Made by a program: the position numbers and the translations under genes | Origin: Todiramphus chloris collaris | Lineage: Eukaryota; Chordata; Aves; Coraciiformes; Alcedinidae | Direction: 5' to 3' | Assembly (NCBI GenBank): GCA_025345505.1 | Contig: JANVCC010000030.1 | Coordinates: 14,887,065 to 14,951,064, forward strand | Length of the DNA stretch: 64,000 nucleotides | The notes under the pieces: generated by a model | Told to the model about the DNA's origin: nothing | Seen by the model: only the letters and a program-made list of their open reading frames with translations | The model's database searches: none | Shown here: positions 47,975 through 58,582 of the stretch, piece by piece | How positions within the stretch are numbered: position 1 is the stretch's first letter | Layout of the letters: the number at the start of each line of letters is the position of its first letter

Positions 47975-48045
47975 GAATGAGGGTGGATCCCAGCTCTACT
48001 ATGCCAACTATTTGACCTTGTGTCAGGCAGATCATTTTGGAAAAG
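47975..48045 (+). repeat. Possible MIR fragment
   Basis: GGATCCCAGCTCTACTATGCC then 'ATTTGACCTTGTGTCAGGCA' GATCATTTT resembles the MIR junction of tRNA-like head and core (ATTCCCAGCTCTGCCACTGAC ... TGTGACCTTGGGCAAGTCACTT). Confidence 0.35.
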
Positions 48046-51000
48046 GCCAAAGTTTCTCTGTCCCAAGGGCCAAGTCTGTGTCAGGTTGGAAAGGATGCCT
48101 GGAAGGCTCCACTGTGTCCATTTGTGGTGACTTGTGCACGCTGGATTTGTAGGGCACTGGGAGAAATGCCACTTTCCAATGTACTTCTGACCAGAAAGAG
48201 AATCTGTTCTCATGGGCTCTGCCGCTCTGCTTTATGTCTTTGGGACACTTGGCCAAACTCCCCACAAGTCTTCATGTTCTTGTCTCTGGGCTCATTCTGG
48301 GTGGCCTGTAACTCCCTCTTTGCAAGATTCTCCAGAAGGGATCTTGGAGCAATCAGCCCTAATCAAACTTGACTTTTGCTTGGGGCAGGATTGTGTTCCC
48401 TTGCATACCACTGTGCATATGGCAGGCAAAGAATTCGTCATTGCATCTGATGACCTTGCCTTCAGGGCAGAGTGCCAAGAATGCCCCATGTTTTCTTGGG
48501 GTGGGGTGCTGTCCACCACTAATGCCCAGCAAAGCGCGATGACAGGGGTGAATGCACACTGGGATTGCTGGGGCATTTTCTAGCAGGTTTCGTGGGGGAG
48601 GATCCCAAATGCCACCAGCTTGTTATTTTGGGCAATGTACCGAGCTGCTGAGCTAGGTCTCCAAGCTTCAGCCAATTTTCTGCCCCTACAGAAACTTTTC
48701 ACAGACATGAGTGCTTTGCCCATCTAGGTGTCGTGTTTCTGGGAGATCTTCATGCACCCCACTATGAGCCCATTGCAGATGCTCTTACATATCTTCAAAT
48801 CTCAGGGTTGAAGCACCGTTATTAAAGGTGCTTGACATTTTGCAAGCCTTCGCTGATAGAACAATGGCTGTATTGCAGGTCAAAAGGTTTTGTCTGCTTA
48901 TTGACCTTTTTACCAAGGCTGTTGGATATCAGTTGCCTGTGGACAGATGCTGCTGAGGCAAGTGGAGGGTTACTGGGGTTTGTTAGCAATCATTTAACCC
49001 TTGCCCCTTTTAGATTTTTTGAAGCTTCAGAAGTCTCACATTCCTCCAGTTTCCATATGGAGAAGTAGAGTCATAGTGAGTTGCAGCAGTTTGTCCTAAG
49101 CTAATCTAACTAGAAAAGTGCTTAAAGCTCAAATTTCTTGTTACTCAGTCTGGGTCTTCATTAGAATATCCCTCTGTTTCTGGTATTGGAGTCTGCTTGG
49201 AATGGACAGTGTGTCTGTGTGAAGAAAGAGAGCATCCTGTCCAAAGGCAGACAACAATTGCCTGGAGCGTGCCTTATTTCTTTTTCCAGCACACCCCAAA
49301 TGAACAAAGAGTTGTCAGGAGCAGACCATTCTCATGGACAGACCATCTACAGAGGATAAAGAAAGTAATTGCCTTCCTTCAGCAAGATGGCATTTGCCAT
49401 ATACGCTGTGGCATCATGTGCCTGCAAGCTGAAACGTAGCCTCCAGTGATCACCTTAGTGCACTGCTCTCCAGCCTAGGCTGGATGTTGCCCTGCTTTTT
49501 ATGCAAGTGTGGTTGCCAACACCTGCAAAAAGCAAAGGTGTCATGCTAACAGACCTGAAGAGCAGCATCTGGTACCTGTTTGGCTGTGACAGGGTGCAGG
49601 GCCAGGTGAAAGTGTAAGCAGCAGCACTGAAGATGAAAATGAAGCTGTCAGTCTTAGGATATGGGTTTTCTACTAGGCTCTAACACTGTATATATGTAGT
49701 CTTCCTTCCTGTCTCCCTCTGTCATGTACTGGAGCCCCACATTTCTGGTAATTGTCCATCTGGATCAATTTGCAGATTAAGCCCTGCAGCCACTTTTGGG
49801 AAGCGTAGAGATGGTTAGTATGCCACCATGCAGCATGTCCAGGGATAGCCTGGACCACTTGGTGGTCCTGTCCGGAGCTGCAAGCTCTTTCCAAACACAG
49901 TATGCATTGCAGGTAAACTGGAAAGGAGGGGAGCTTTTCAATGACAGAATAGTAGCCTGTCCCCTTGGTATTACAGGTTGACAGATGCCCTCTTGAAGCC
50001 TTTGGATATGGATCACAACCACATGTTGATGGGTGCTACATGGAGTGCTAACAAGGAGACCATCCCAGTCAATCTTCCAGACTAGATAGCAGGTAAAAGG
50101 CCAAAGCAGGATAGCTCAGACACATGGGTGGAGTAGCGCTGGAAGGAGAAAGTGACAGTGGAATGGAAGGGTGTAGTGGAAAATCAGGAACTGCACCTTG
50201 CAACTAGTCTAACCAGGACCCCAGGGGAGAAGGTTTCCAGGCGCTGTGGAAGCAGCTTTGCAAATTCGTATGGGGAGCTGGATGGTTTTTTGTTTTGTTT
50301 TTCCATGCGTATGAATGAGCACAGAGGATTTTGGCAAAGAGTTAAGTCTCAAAGTTTGGTGTGTGACCCCTCACTGCACCGTTGATTAGAGGGTGCTGTA
50401 GAACACCACCACTTCAGTTCATGGGAAGAGATGGTTAGAAAGGGAGGAAGGGAGACCATTTCAGGAATCGCTGGCAAGTCCTTGCCTTGGCATTTCAGAT
50501 CCTCTGCACTTTTTAGCCTGCCCTCTTGGCAGCAGTGCCTGTTGTGGTGCCAGCACAAGACCTCCCCAGCATGTGCACTTTGGAGACTCAATTTATTCTG
50601 GTGAGGCAGGGCAGGGTGTTCATTGGGAGTGGTAGGGATGAGGGGGACAAATGCAGCAGGGTTGTATGGCATGTTGATAGGAGAAGCACTGTGCTTCCTG
50701 CACAGATTAAGGTTGAAAACTACTTGGTCACCTGGTTGTGCAAGAGTGTCTGTGGAAGAGGTGATGTGTGAGATGGACAGGAAGGGGGACGTGCCTGCAT
50801 GTGTAAGGAAGTACATGCAGCAGCTGTTCTAATTGTTTTAATAAAAGAATATTTCCCTGATTTTTCTCCTTTGGCACCTGGGGGCCCTTCCCAGGATGCC
50901 CTTTCTAAAGCTGCTGTTTGATTTCCAGGGCAGATGCAGTGCACACACACAGTTGGCCCCATCTCATTCATGCAAACCCACAATCCCATCAGCACATGGC

Positions 51001-53481
51001 TCCTTTCCTCTTTGCTGACAGGGAAAGGGGGGTGCGGGGGTTGAAATAATGACAGAGCTGATTATAATTAATTTTTTTCTTTTTTTTTTTAGTGTCTGAA
51101 GAGTGAAAGTCCTGCCCAAGTCCCCCAGCTGAGCACAAGCCAAAGTGCTAAATCCCTATAGGGGTGTGTTTTATTACTGACTCTCTGCATGTTGAGGCTG
51201 GTCGCAGGGTCTGATGCTCTGTGTGTGGAATTTTTGTGGCTATTTTATATTGTGCCAATGAAAAGCAGGATCCCATCCGTATAATAAAAAGGAAACTTGA
51301 AGGTTTCCACGCCTACATGGAGGTGAGTGTTTGCAGCATGAGTGTTTTAATTAAGTGTTTTACCTTCGCGTGACTTCCCCATATGAGGCCATTGCAGATG
51401 ATGGAGCAGATGTTAAAGGGGATGGAAGATGATGGGATTCTCAGTGTACCTTCCCCAAAAGATTTTGTCTGCTCCTTGGTTAGGCTGGTCTGTATCTGGG
51501 TTGTTTCATAGTGTCATAATGCTTCACTGGGTGAAGTTTTCTGGATTTGATTCGTCCCTGGCTGCTTCTCTTTGAGAAGCAGGGCACTCTCAGTTGGATG
51601 GGGAGCAGTCCTGCAAGGTTTCCAAGATGGTCCAAGCATTTCAGATGGGAAAATGTGGAAAGAAGCCCAGAGCCTTGGGGACCTGAATTGTGTTTGTACC
51701 TGTATAGCTCTTAGTCTCTAAGAAAATTTCAACCAGCAGAGAGTATGTGGCACTTCCTTGAGAGAGGGGCTGCCTGGGCACAGTCCCTGGGAGTTTCCAG
51801 AGTTGCCTCCTCTCACTGTCATCCTCACAAAGGAAGAGTATGTTGTCTTTGCTGTAGCTGTCTTTCTTTTGCCATCTTAGCAGGTGAGAGCCTATTGGGA
51901 CACAGGCCCATGAGTGGTGGCTCACAGCTTCCCCAACCAGCTTCAACCTCTTGTCAGGTAAAAAAGAGGATGTTTCTGTACAAGGGGGCTCGCTGTCACC
52001 TGTCCCTGTGTCTATCAGCAGGAGCTCCATCAGGAATACATCTGAACAAACATCAGCCTTGATGGCTGCTCCCTTCGTTTCAGGATGGCTTTCTCTTCAT
52101 CTCCCACATAGCTGGTCCATATACTGCTGTTGCTCAACCTCCTCCTTTCTGCCCTCTTGGCAATGATGTGGACAAAAGCAACCTATAAATCTGTTCAGCT
52201 TGTGAGCTTCAGGTCTTGACCCTGTCTCCCCAGCCTGTACTTGCAATACCTGGAATCCCCAAGTGATCTGTCATCCATGGGTGAGATGCTTTGGGCTTTG
52301 AACTTTGCATCCCAAAAAAATACATTCAGCTCTGTTTGACAGAGATCTGAGGCTTTCACTGAAACTCTATTATTTTTTTCACTGGGTGTTTTTGACCTTC
52401 CAAATCCTCTTTTTTTTTTTTTCCTCTCCCCCAGAACAGCACGTTCAGCATCTAAAGGACAAAGCTGGCTGAGGCATGCAGGCTCTGAGCAGTGTAGGAG
52501 CTGCTGGGAGAGAGGAAGGGCAGCAGGACAGCTGTGACAGAGCACACACGGCTACTGCCCTCAATTAGCCCATGTGGCCGTCACGTTTGAAATGAAAGCA
52601 CAGCAAGTCTCCAGAGAGTTCCCTCGTGGGTCTTGCTGAACTTATAAGCTGGGACCACAGTATAACTTAATTTCCTGAAATGTCAAGTGGCTCATATTGG
52701 CTGCCTGCTCTATTGGTGTTTTTCTTATGAACACATTGTACTCCCATTTCCTGAAAAAAAAATTCCTATCGGTGCTTGATGATTGCTTAATAAGAGAAAT
52801 CAGTAAGGACAGGGAAAGTTCACATCCTGCAGATGAATATAATGACTATTAGCTTTCTTCTGGGATGCCTGAGGCTTTTTTTGGTTGTGGTTTGATTTAT
52901 TTGTATTTTTATCCACACAGTCAAGAACATTGATCTGAAGCTGTATCCTGCAAGCGCCCACCAGTGAGCTGTGGGAGGCCCTCAACAACCATCAACCTCA
53001 CACGAGAAGGAAAGGGTAGGATTTCCTGGATGATAAAACTGGAAAAAAAGTATCTCAAATGGGGAATAGTAGCAATGTGGAGAGTAAAGCTGTTGATCTC
53101 ATGTTTTCTCTACTTGTCCTGTGATAGACTGTGTTTTCTGCTTGATTTTGCAAGAGAAGAAGGCTTGTGTAATTGGAGTGTGGGTGTGAATTCTTATGTA
53201 GGTGACTGCAAGTCTGCAGGATCCCAAATGGATTTGTTGTTATTTTTTAAATCTCACTTTCTAGGCAAGCCTTTTTATAAGTTCTTATGCGTAATTTCTG
53301 AGCCCCATTATTTCTTTATTCAAGATCAAATATTTATCATTCCTGTCTGAGCTCATGTTCTTTTAGACCTGGAGATACCAGGTTTATAGGGAACCTGCTG
53401 GAAAATGAAAAGAAACAAGCCTTTTCTTTGTGATAGCTTTCATATGACTAATTCTAATGCTCCTCTGTCTAGAGTTTTCCT
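48046..53481. other. Non-coding DNA
   Basis: More than 5 kb without a confident feature. Open frames up to 155 codons (50349-50816, minus) lack domains. Homopolymer T runs lie at about 51081-51090 and 52410-52422. No repeat was called. Confidence 0.45.
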
Positions 53482-53540
53482 GCTTTAAAGTGCTGTACAA
53501 GCTATTAGCTAACTGTACAGCTTAGGTAAATAAAACTCTC
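53482..53540 (-). repeat. MIR/CORE-SINE tail fragment, minus strand
   Basis: 'CTTTAAAGTGCTGTACAAGC' TATTAGCTAACTG followed by TTAGGTAAATAAA matches the reverse complement of the MIR tail (TCAAAGTGCTTTACAAACATTAACTAA ... GAGGTAGGTAAATA) with a short deletion between. Confidence 0.45.
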
Positions 53541-54677
53541 TGCCTTTTGGAGGGCATTTGAACTCTTCCTAAGCTCTTAATACTCTTGATCAGCACCATG
53601 TCTCTGAGGAGTCACTCAAAGGTATGGTGCTGAGCAGAGAGTCAGTGAGGGCCACACAATGGAAAATATTTGGTAAAGGGACAGACTGACTGATGATTTA
53701 GACCGTCTGAATATAAGCCTGAAAGTAAAATGTTGTAGTGTGGTGGCTGTTTGCTTTCCAAACTTCTCCTGCAATCTCTGTCCTCTCCTCTCCCAGATTT
53801 CTCTTTCTCCTTCCAACTCAGTTCCTGACACAAGACACTGGGGCTACTGGGGTCTGAGATAAGAAAGGCCTAGCAGGTGGTTGTAACTGAAAGCTTTGGC
53901 TGATTAAATGTCAGGAACGTACTGAAGATAATGCAATTTTTATGCCACTCCTTATATTTTAGAACCTAAGGGCCAATAAGACAGAAACTGGTCAAGCAAA
54001 AATAAAAAAAACCCTAATGAGCATTTAAATACTAAAATCATAGTCAGCCTTGGTCTGCAGCTGAGGAGAGCATCAGCCTTTATGAGAAGGAGCAAAGCAT
54101 ATTTTCTTAGCACACTGCAGGCATAGGCAAATTCCTTAGTTCAGCTCCTTCCCACCTCAGTGCATTACATATCCCACGTGCAGGGGTAATCATCTGGTTA
54201 CACAGTAATGTCTTGGCTGCCTAAATACTGGAGAAGATCAAGACACTGGAGTGAGTAAACCTTGCTGTGAGGCTACTGCCTGTTGCAGAGAGCAGTCATT
54301 AATCTGGTGCTGTTGTGTCCTCACGTCATCTCTTTCTGTGGCTGTGTGTAAACTGCCTGGCTGTAGAAAGCACCAGTGTCTAATCCCATTCTGCAGAAGG
54401 CTGTTTGAGATGATTTGAAAAAATGCCCTATTTACTCGCTTTTAAGGAGTATAATTACAAGCAGCTGCCCGTAGCATGGTAAAGCTTAGACAAGGTACTA
54501 TGAAAGAAAAAAAAAAAAAAAACACCGGTTTTGTGGTACGACAGTTGTGTGACTGTGCCACCGTTTGCAGTTACCCTCTGGCTGTTCAGGGCCTTTTTAC
54601 CCAAGGGGAGACTCTGTTAACAGTGATATGGGGTAAAGGATGCAGTCACTGATGGTTTCATGCCCAGCCAGACTGAA
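53541..54677. other. Non-coding DNA
   Basis: Contains a 16-base A run at about 54507-54522. No gene recognised. Confidence 0.45.
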
Positions 54678-54746
54678 GGCAGTGGGATGTAAATCCAGGT
54701 ACTTCCTTACTAATAACACGATTACTTTGCCTTAATCTTACCACTC
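54678..54746 (-). repeat. Probable MIR head fragment, minus strand
   Basis: 'GCAGTGGGATGTAAATCCAG' GTACTTCCTTACT and later TTAATCTTACCACT resemble the reverse complement of the MIR tRNA-like region (AGTGGGATTTGAACCCAGGTCTTCCTGACT ... CTATCCACTA). Confidence 0.42.
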
Positions 54747-56627
54747 TTGCTGCACAACTTTTTGTTATAACTTTGAGAAAGTGTTCCCTAAACTGGGGAA
54801 AGAGAGAATTTTTGCACTTCACAGATGAATTGCCTTTTTGGAGGGTCTAGCTCCACGAGCATCCCATGCTCCAAATGAGTTGGCAGCGGCTCTTGGGTGC
54901 TGCCGGGGGAGTAGCCAGTTGGGGTCACTCAAGAGCATTGCAAGAGGCTCCCTTGTCTCCTCGCCCCAAGGGGCCGAGATATTTAGACAGCTGCCTCACT
55001 ATGAATGGGACTCTCTGGCAAAAGAATTAAGCAAAGATTAAAATCAGTTCTAGCTGTTAAATGTGTGCTTTGCACAGCATTTAGCAACTACAGGGCTAAT
55101 TATCTTTGAACTTATGCACGTGGTTTTAGATGTGATCCACACAAGTTGCTTCTTTTCACCCTCCCCCCCCTTTTTTGTCTACAAGGAGGTGAAAATCAGA
55201 ATAAAAATGAGATGCTGGTGTCGGTAAGGGCACAGCCTTTTTGAGTAGGCTGGAGGTGGTACCCAGAATGCAGGGAAGTAGGGCACCTACCGAATGAGAA
55301 TAGGTTAAAAAAATTATTTTAGCACTTGTCATTTAGACTCTCCTATTTAATGGGAGTTCAAGCTCTTTAAGGAAATACAAGTGTGCATGAAGGTAGGAAA
55401 ATGAGACTTCTCTGAAAGAAAGCCAAGCTCATACCTGGAGGGAAAACTTACTCTGAATGTTAATGCTTGCTGGGCACAGAGAGTGAAATCTGGGAGGTGA
55501 AGAGTGCTGCAGGATCTACATAGGTCAGTGCAGAACAGATTAGATTCACATTTAGAAAGGGTAGGAAAAAAAAGGAATAATGTGGTGCTAAGTTGCAAAC
55601 TAATACAGAGGGGCTCCATGCCCCTGTGCAGTCTGGGTGCTTTAGAAAGTGCCATCAGGCTCGAGATACCCACACCAGTAAAAACATAGACAATGGGAGG
55701 AGGTAACATGGTTGATATCATGTTGGTGCCATTTTAAAGCCCTTTAGGGAAGCAAGTAAGCATTGCCAAATGGTGATCAAAAATTCTGGATCTTCTCATC
55801 CAGCATCAGCCAAATCATGACATAAGAAAAACTTTTTTCAAGCTTTTTTTTTACTTTTTAACCTTTATCTTGCATTTAAATTATATTTCAAGCTTCTTTC
55901 TTAGCAATAAAGCTTACAATTATTACAGAAATGGCTCCAGGAATCAAAAATGAAATTATCATACAGCCACTGCAGGAGGGCTGCTTGGAAGCCCTGATGT
56001 CCAAGCCATTTCTTGCATGGCCTTTTGCACAGGGGATGTCCCTTTTGCTCCCCTTAATCAGCTCTCCCCTTGCTTAAATACCCCAGCTCATATGTCATGC
56101 TGGAGATCACATTTCCTAGCCTTTTGTTTTCCTCTAGACTCTGTGGTCTGTCCACTTGTTTCTTGAAGTGTGAGTCTGAGGCTAGAGGCAATCCAGCAGT
56201 CAAGACCTTGCCTATGTTGAGCATCAAAGAAGGACGCCTCTGCAAGCAGATTATCTTGCACTGTTTTTTACTGAATTAAACCTCTCTCCCCTCAGTTTTT
56301 CCAGATCATCAAGATCATTTTGACTCCTGGTCTTCTAATCTGTCAGCTCTTCCTAGCTTTGTTGCCTGTAGAAGCAGGATACGTATTCTCAATTATTGAA
56401 TTTTATTTTGTTTGTGAAAGTATTGAATGGAACTAATTCCTACATACAAGGCTGTCAAGCCCAAGATGGTAAGACTTATGAAATGTACATCAGATGTACC
56501 AGTTACATTCTTCAGGCAGCAGCACATTTGCCCCAGGTAGGAGAGACTTAATTGCTATTTTTTTCCTTCATCTTTCTCTGTTTCATGGTTCTTTGTGTTG
56601 TGAAGCACTTAATGGAGCATGGTAGGT
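54747..56627. other. Non-coding DNA
   Basis: Contains a C-run/T-run boundary at about 55163-55176 and AT-rich DNA at 55.8-55.95 kb. No gene or repeat called. Confidence 0.45.
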
Positions 56628-56770
56628 GGTGGTTAAAGAGCTATCTTGGATCCAGTGTTCAGGTCTTCTGATCTCAGCTCAGAGTTAGCCACAGCCTAAC
56701 CTTTCATGAACCTCTGCAGCTTGTCATACCTCTTGTTGTCATGTAAGGTGTGGATGAAAAAAGTTACTGC
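56628..56770 (+). repeat. Possible MIR relic, highly degraded
   Basis: GTGGTTAAAGAGC near the start, then 'TCAGGTCTTCTGATCTCAGC' TCAGAG, CCTAACCTTTCATGAACCTCTGC and a downstream GTCATGTAAGG follow the MIR order (GTGGTTAGAGC ... CAGGTTCTGATCCCAGCTC ... CTTAACCTCTCTGTGCCTC ... CTCATAGGG). Identity is low. Confidence 0.3.
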
Positions 56771-57427
56771 TTTAAGCAGCAGTGAAGGTTTCTGCATTGA
56801 GGTCAGAGCACTAATGCTATAAAAAAGCCAGATCCAAGAAAAAGTCAATGATGATGGGTTATTTTTGCTTCAGAAGGTGTGGGGCCAGGCCTGAATTGTA
56901 GGACAGTTAAACTTTATGACTTCTGAAGTGTAACGTATGGATTATGCATTTGAGAAACCCATTAAAGGTAGTAATATGCTTTAACAAAAGAAAGATCTCT
57001 ATCTCAGGCAGCTTTGATTTGAAGATATGAAGGGGAAAAAAACAATATATCTTAGCAATTTAACAATGCAAATAGGTTCTGGAGTGATGATGGGAAGATG
57101 AATATGCTACTTGGAGTGGAGCTGAGCAGCAGCAAAGCATTGGTGCAGCAGGGTTCACAAAAGGCAACCTTTGAATGACAAGCACCAGCTTGGGCAAGAG
57201 ATTTTCACTGGGAGCCAACCAGCCCTGTGTGGTACCTGTTCCTGATGACTCCACCACTCTGTCCTTATTTCCATGGCTCTGCTGGTTACCTACCACCTCG
57301 GAAAGGCGCTGCAGGCACTTTCTAGTGTGCTTATGTCATTGGACAGAGATCGTTGTGTATGTAAAATTTGGGAGAGATCTATACCATCCCTGCACAACTG
57401 GTGTTTGTAGCTGATGGGTGAGGCAGT
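56771..57427. other. Non-coding DNA
   Basis: No feature seen. Confidence 0.45.
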
Positions 57428-57820
57428 GATGTCCCAGAGAGCTACACTGCCTTGGGCTATGATCTCATAAGTTAAGCAGGGTTGGGCCTGTTTGGTTTTG
57501 GATGAGGACTTAGAAGGAGAAGTTGATTGCTACAGTCAATTTGACTTGGTAATTCAGAAGGTGGTGCTCTTCCCCCTAGATAGCACAGGCTGACATGCCA
57601 GAATGATTAGGCTCACCACAACTCCTAACCTTTTGGAAAAAATCTAAACCCAACATCCTCGCCTCCCGAGAGTGAACATCACGGGACTCCTGCTCTTACC
57701 CCAACCAAATTCCATCTGAAGGCAACCGCACCCTGCAGGTGGAGATCCGCCCTGCCCTTTCAGGAGGATGCAGTAAACTTTGCTTTCACTGCTTGGTCAT
57801 GTTGTATCTCCTGCTGAACC
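57428..57820 (+). repeat. 5S-rRNA-derived SINE relic
   Basis: The head is clearly derived from 5S rRNA: 'GATCTCATAAGTTAAGCAGG' (57461-57480), then GTTGGGCCTGTTTGG and TTTTGGATGAGGAC. These follow GATCTCGGAAGCTAAGCAGGGTCGGGCCTGGTTAG and ACTTGGATGGGAGAC, which contain the internal polymerase III promoter. The body continues with 'TTCAGAAGGTGGTGCTCTTC' CCCCT (57553-57577), as in vertebrate 5S-SINEs (ATTCAGTAGGCGGCGCTCTTCCC). The part after about 57740 (CCTTTCAGGAGGATGCAGTAAA, then TGCTTGGTCAT) fits the element's distal part more loosely. It is mutated in the A-box region and is not a functional 5S gene. Confidence 0.65.
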
Positions 57821-58169
57821 ACTGTAGAGCCCAGTACAGATGGTCAGCGGTTCTACTTGGGCAGGCAGCAAATGCTCTTTCAGTTAACTTGTGTTAATAA
57901 GTGTCCTCGCAGGAAAGGGATGTTTTAATGGCAAGTGTTTTCCCACCAGCAGGAATTTTGGAAACCTTAGCGGGATCTGGGTTGAGCAGCAGCCTCCTTG
58001 TGCTGGATGAGGTGTAGTGGCTGGAGCCTCCCTCTGCTTTGCTTCAGGCTCTTCCTACTGCAGCACATTGCCAGGCTCTGGGCACAGGCATGCTCTGCTG
58101 CCCACTGCCACCTCAGAGGGACAAAAACATTTACTTAGCTGTTTTGTATACTTCTTCATATGCCAGTAC
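57821..58169. other. Non-coding DNA
   Basis: No feature seen. Confidence 0.4.
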
Positions 58170-58250
58170 ATTTACTTGGGCCAAATTCTGGAGTGATGTA
58201 AGGTATTTAACAGCATGTAGGTGTAAAGTGCAGCAATTTTCTGTGCCGAG
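58170..58250. repeat. Possible palindromic element relic
   Basis: 'GGGCCAAATTCTGGAGTGAT' GTAA on the left and TAGGTGTAAAGTGCAGCAATTTTCTGTGCC on the right have a loose inverted relation. The left end matches the GGGCCAAATTCTG...GTGTAAAT start of foldback repeats common in turtles and birds. It is related in style to the element at 44651-44740. Confidence 0.3.
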
Positions 58251-58496
58251 TGGGTGGTAAGGTAGGGTTGCAGAAGGAAAAACAGCAGAGAGGATGGCAT
58301 TCGGTAAAATGCTCTCTGTGAGGAGAGCTTCTGGGAAGGGAACTGTGGTTGCTTTGGCCATGTCTAAAAGCAGATTTGCTCTGTATTTGTTTATTTTCTA
58401 AGCTGTGAAAGCACTTGCGTGCATTCTTCTCTTTTGGTTTAGCTTAAACCTTTTCTAATCCTATTAGCAGAGATAAACCTCCCTGAACCCCAAGTA
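58251..58496. other. Non-coding DNA
   Basis: No feature seen. Confidence 0.4.
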
Positions 58497-58582
58497 AGTG
58501 TCTGCACGGGAGTTTGCACCAGCTGAATTAAATCTGCGCAGGGTTACCCTCATGTGAGTAAACACAACCTCATGTTGACACC
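58497..58582. repeat. Probable palindromic (foldback) element relic
   Basis: 'AGTGTCTGCACGGGAGTTTG' CACCAGCTGAATTAAATCTG on the left, with GTAAACACAACCTCATGTTGACAC on the right, gives imperfect inverted termini (GTGTC...GACAC). The left arm matches the archosaur/turtle hairpin repeat with GTGTCTACACGGG...TTGCACCAGTTTAACTAAATC. Confidence 0.42.

Noticed and set aside
50349-50816. 155-codon minus-strand frame
   Set aside because: No domain, low-information composition, and an overlapping plus-strand frame of similar openness.
57428-57550. Functional 5S rRNA gene
   Set aside because: The internal control region and downstream part are mutated and the 3' half is replaced by SINE body, so it is a SINE relic and not a 5S gene.
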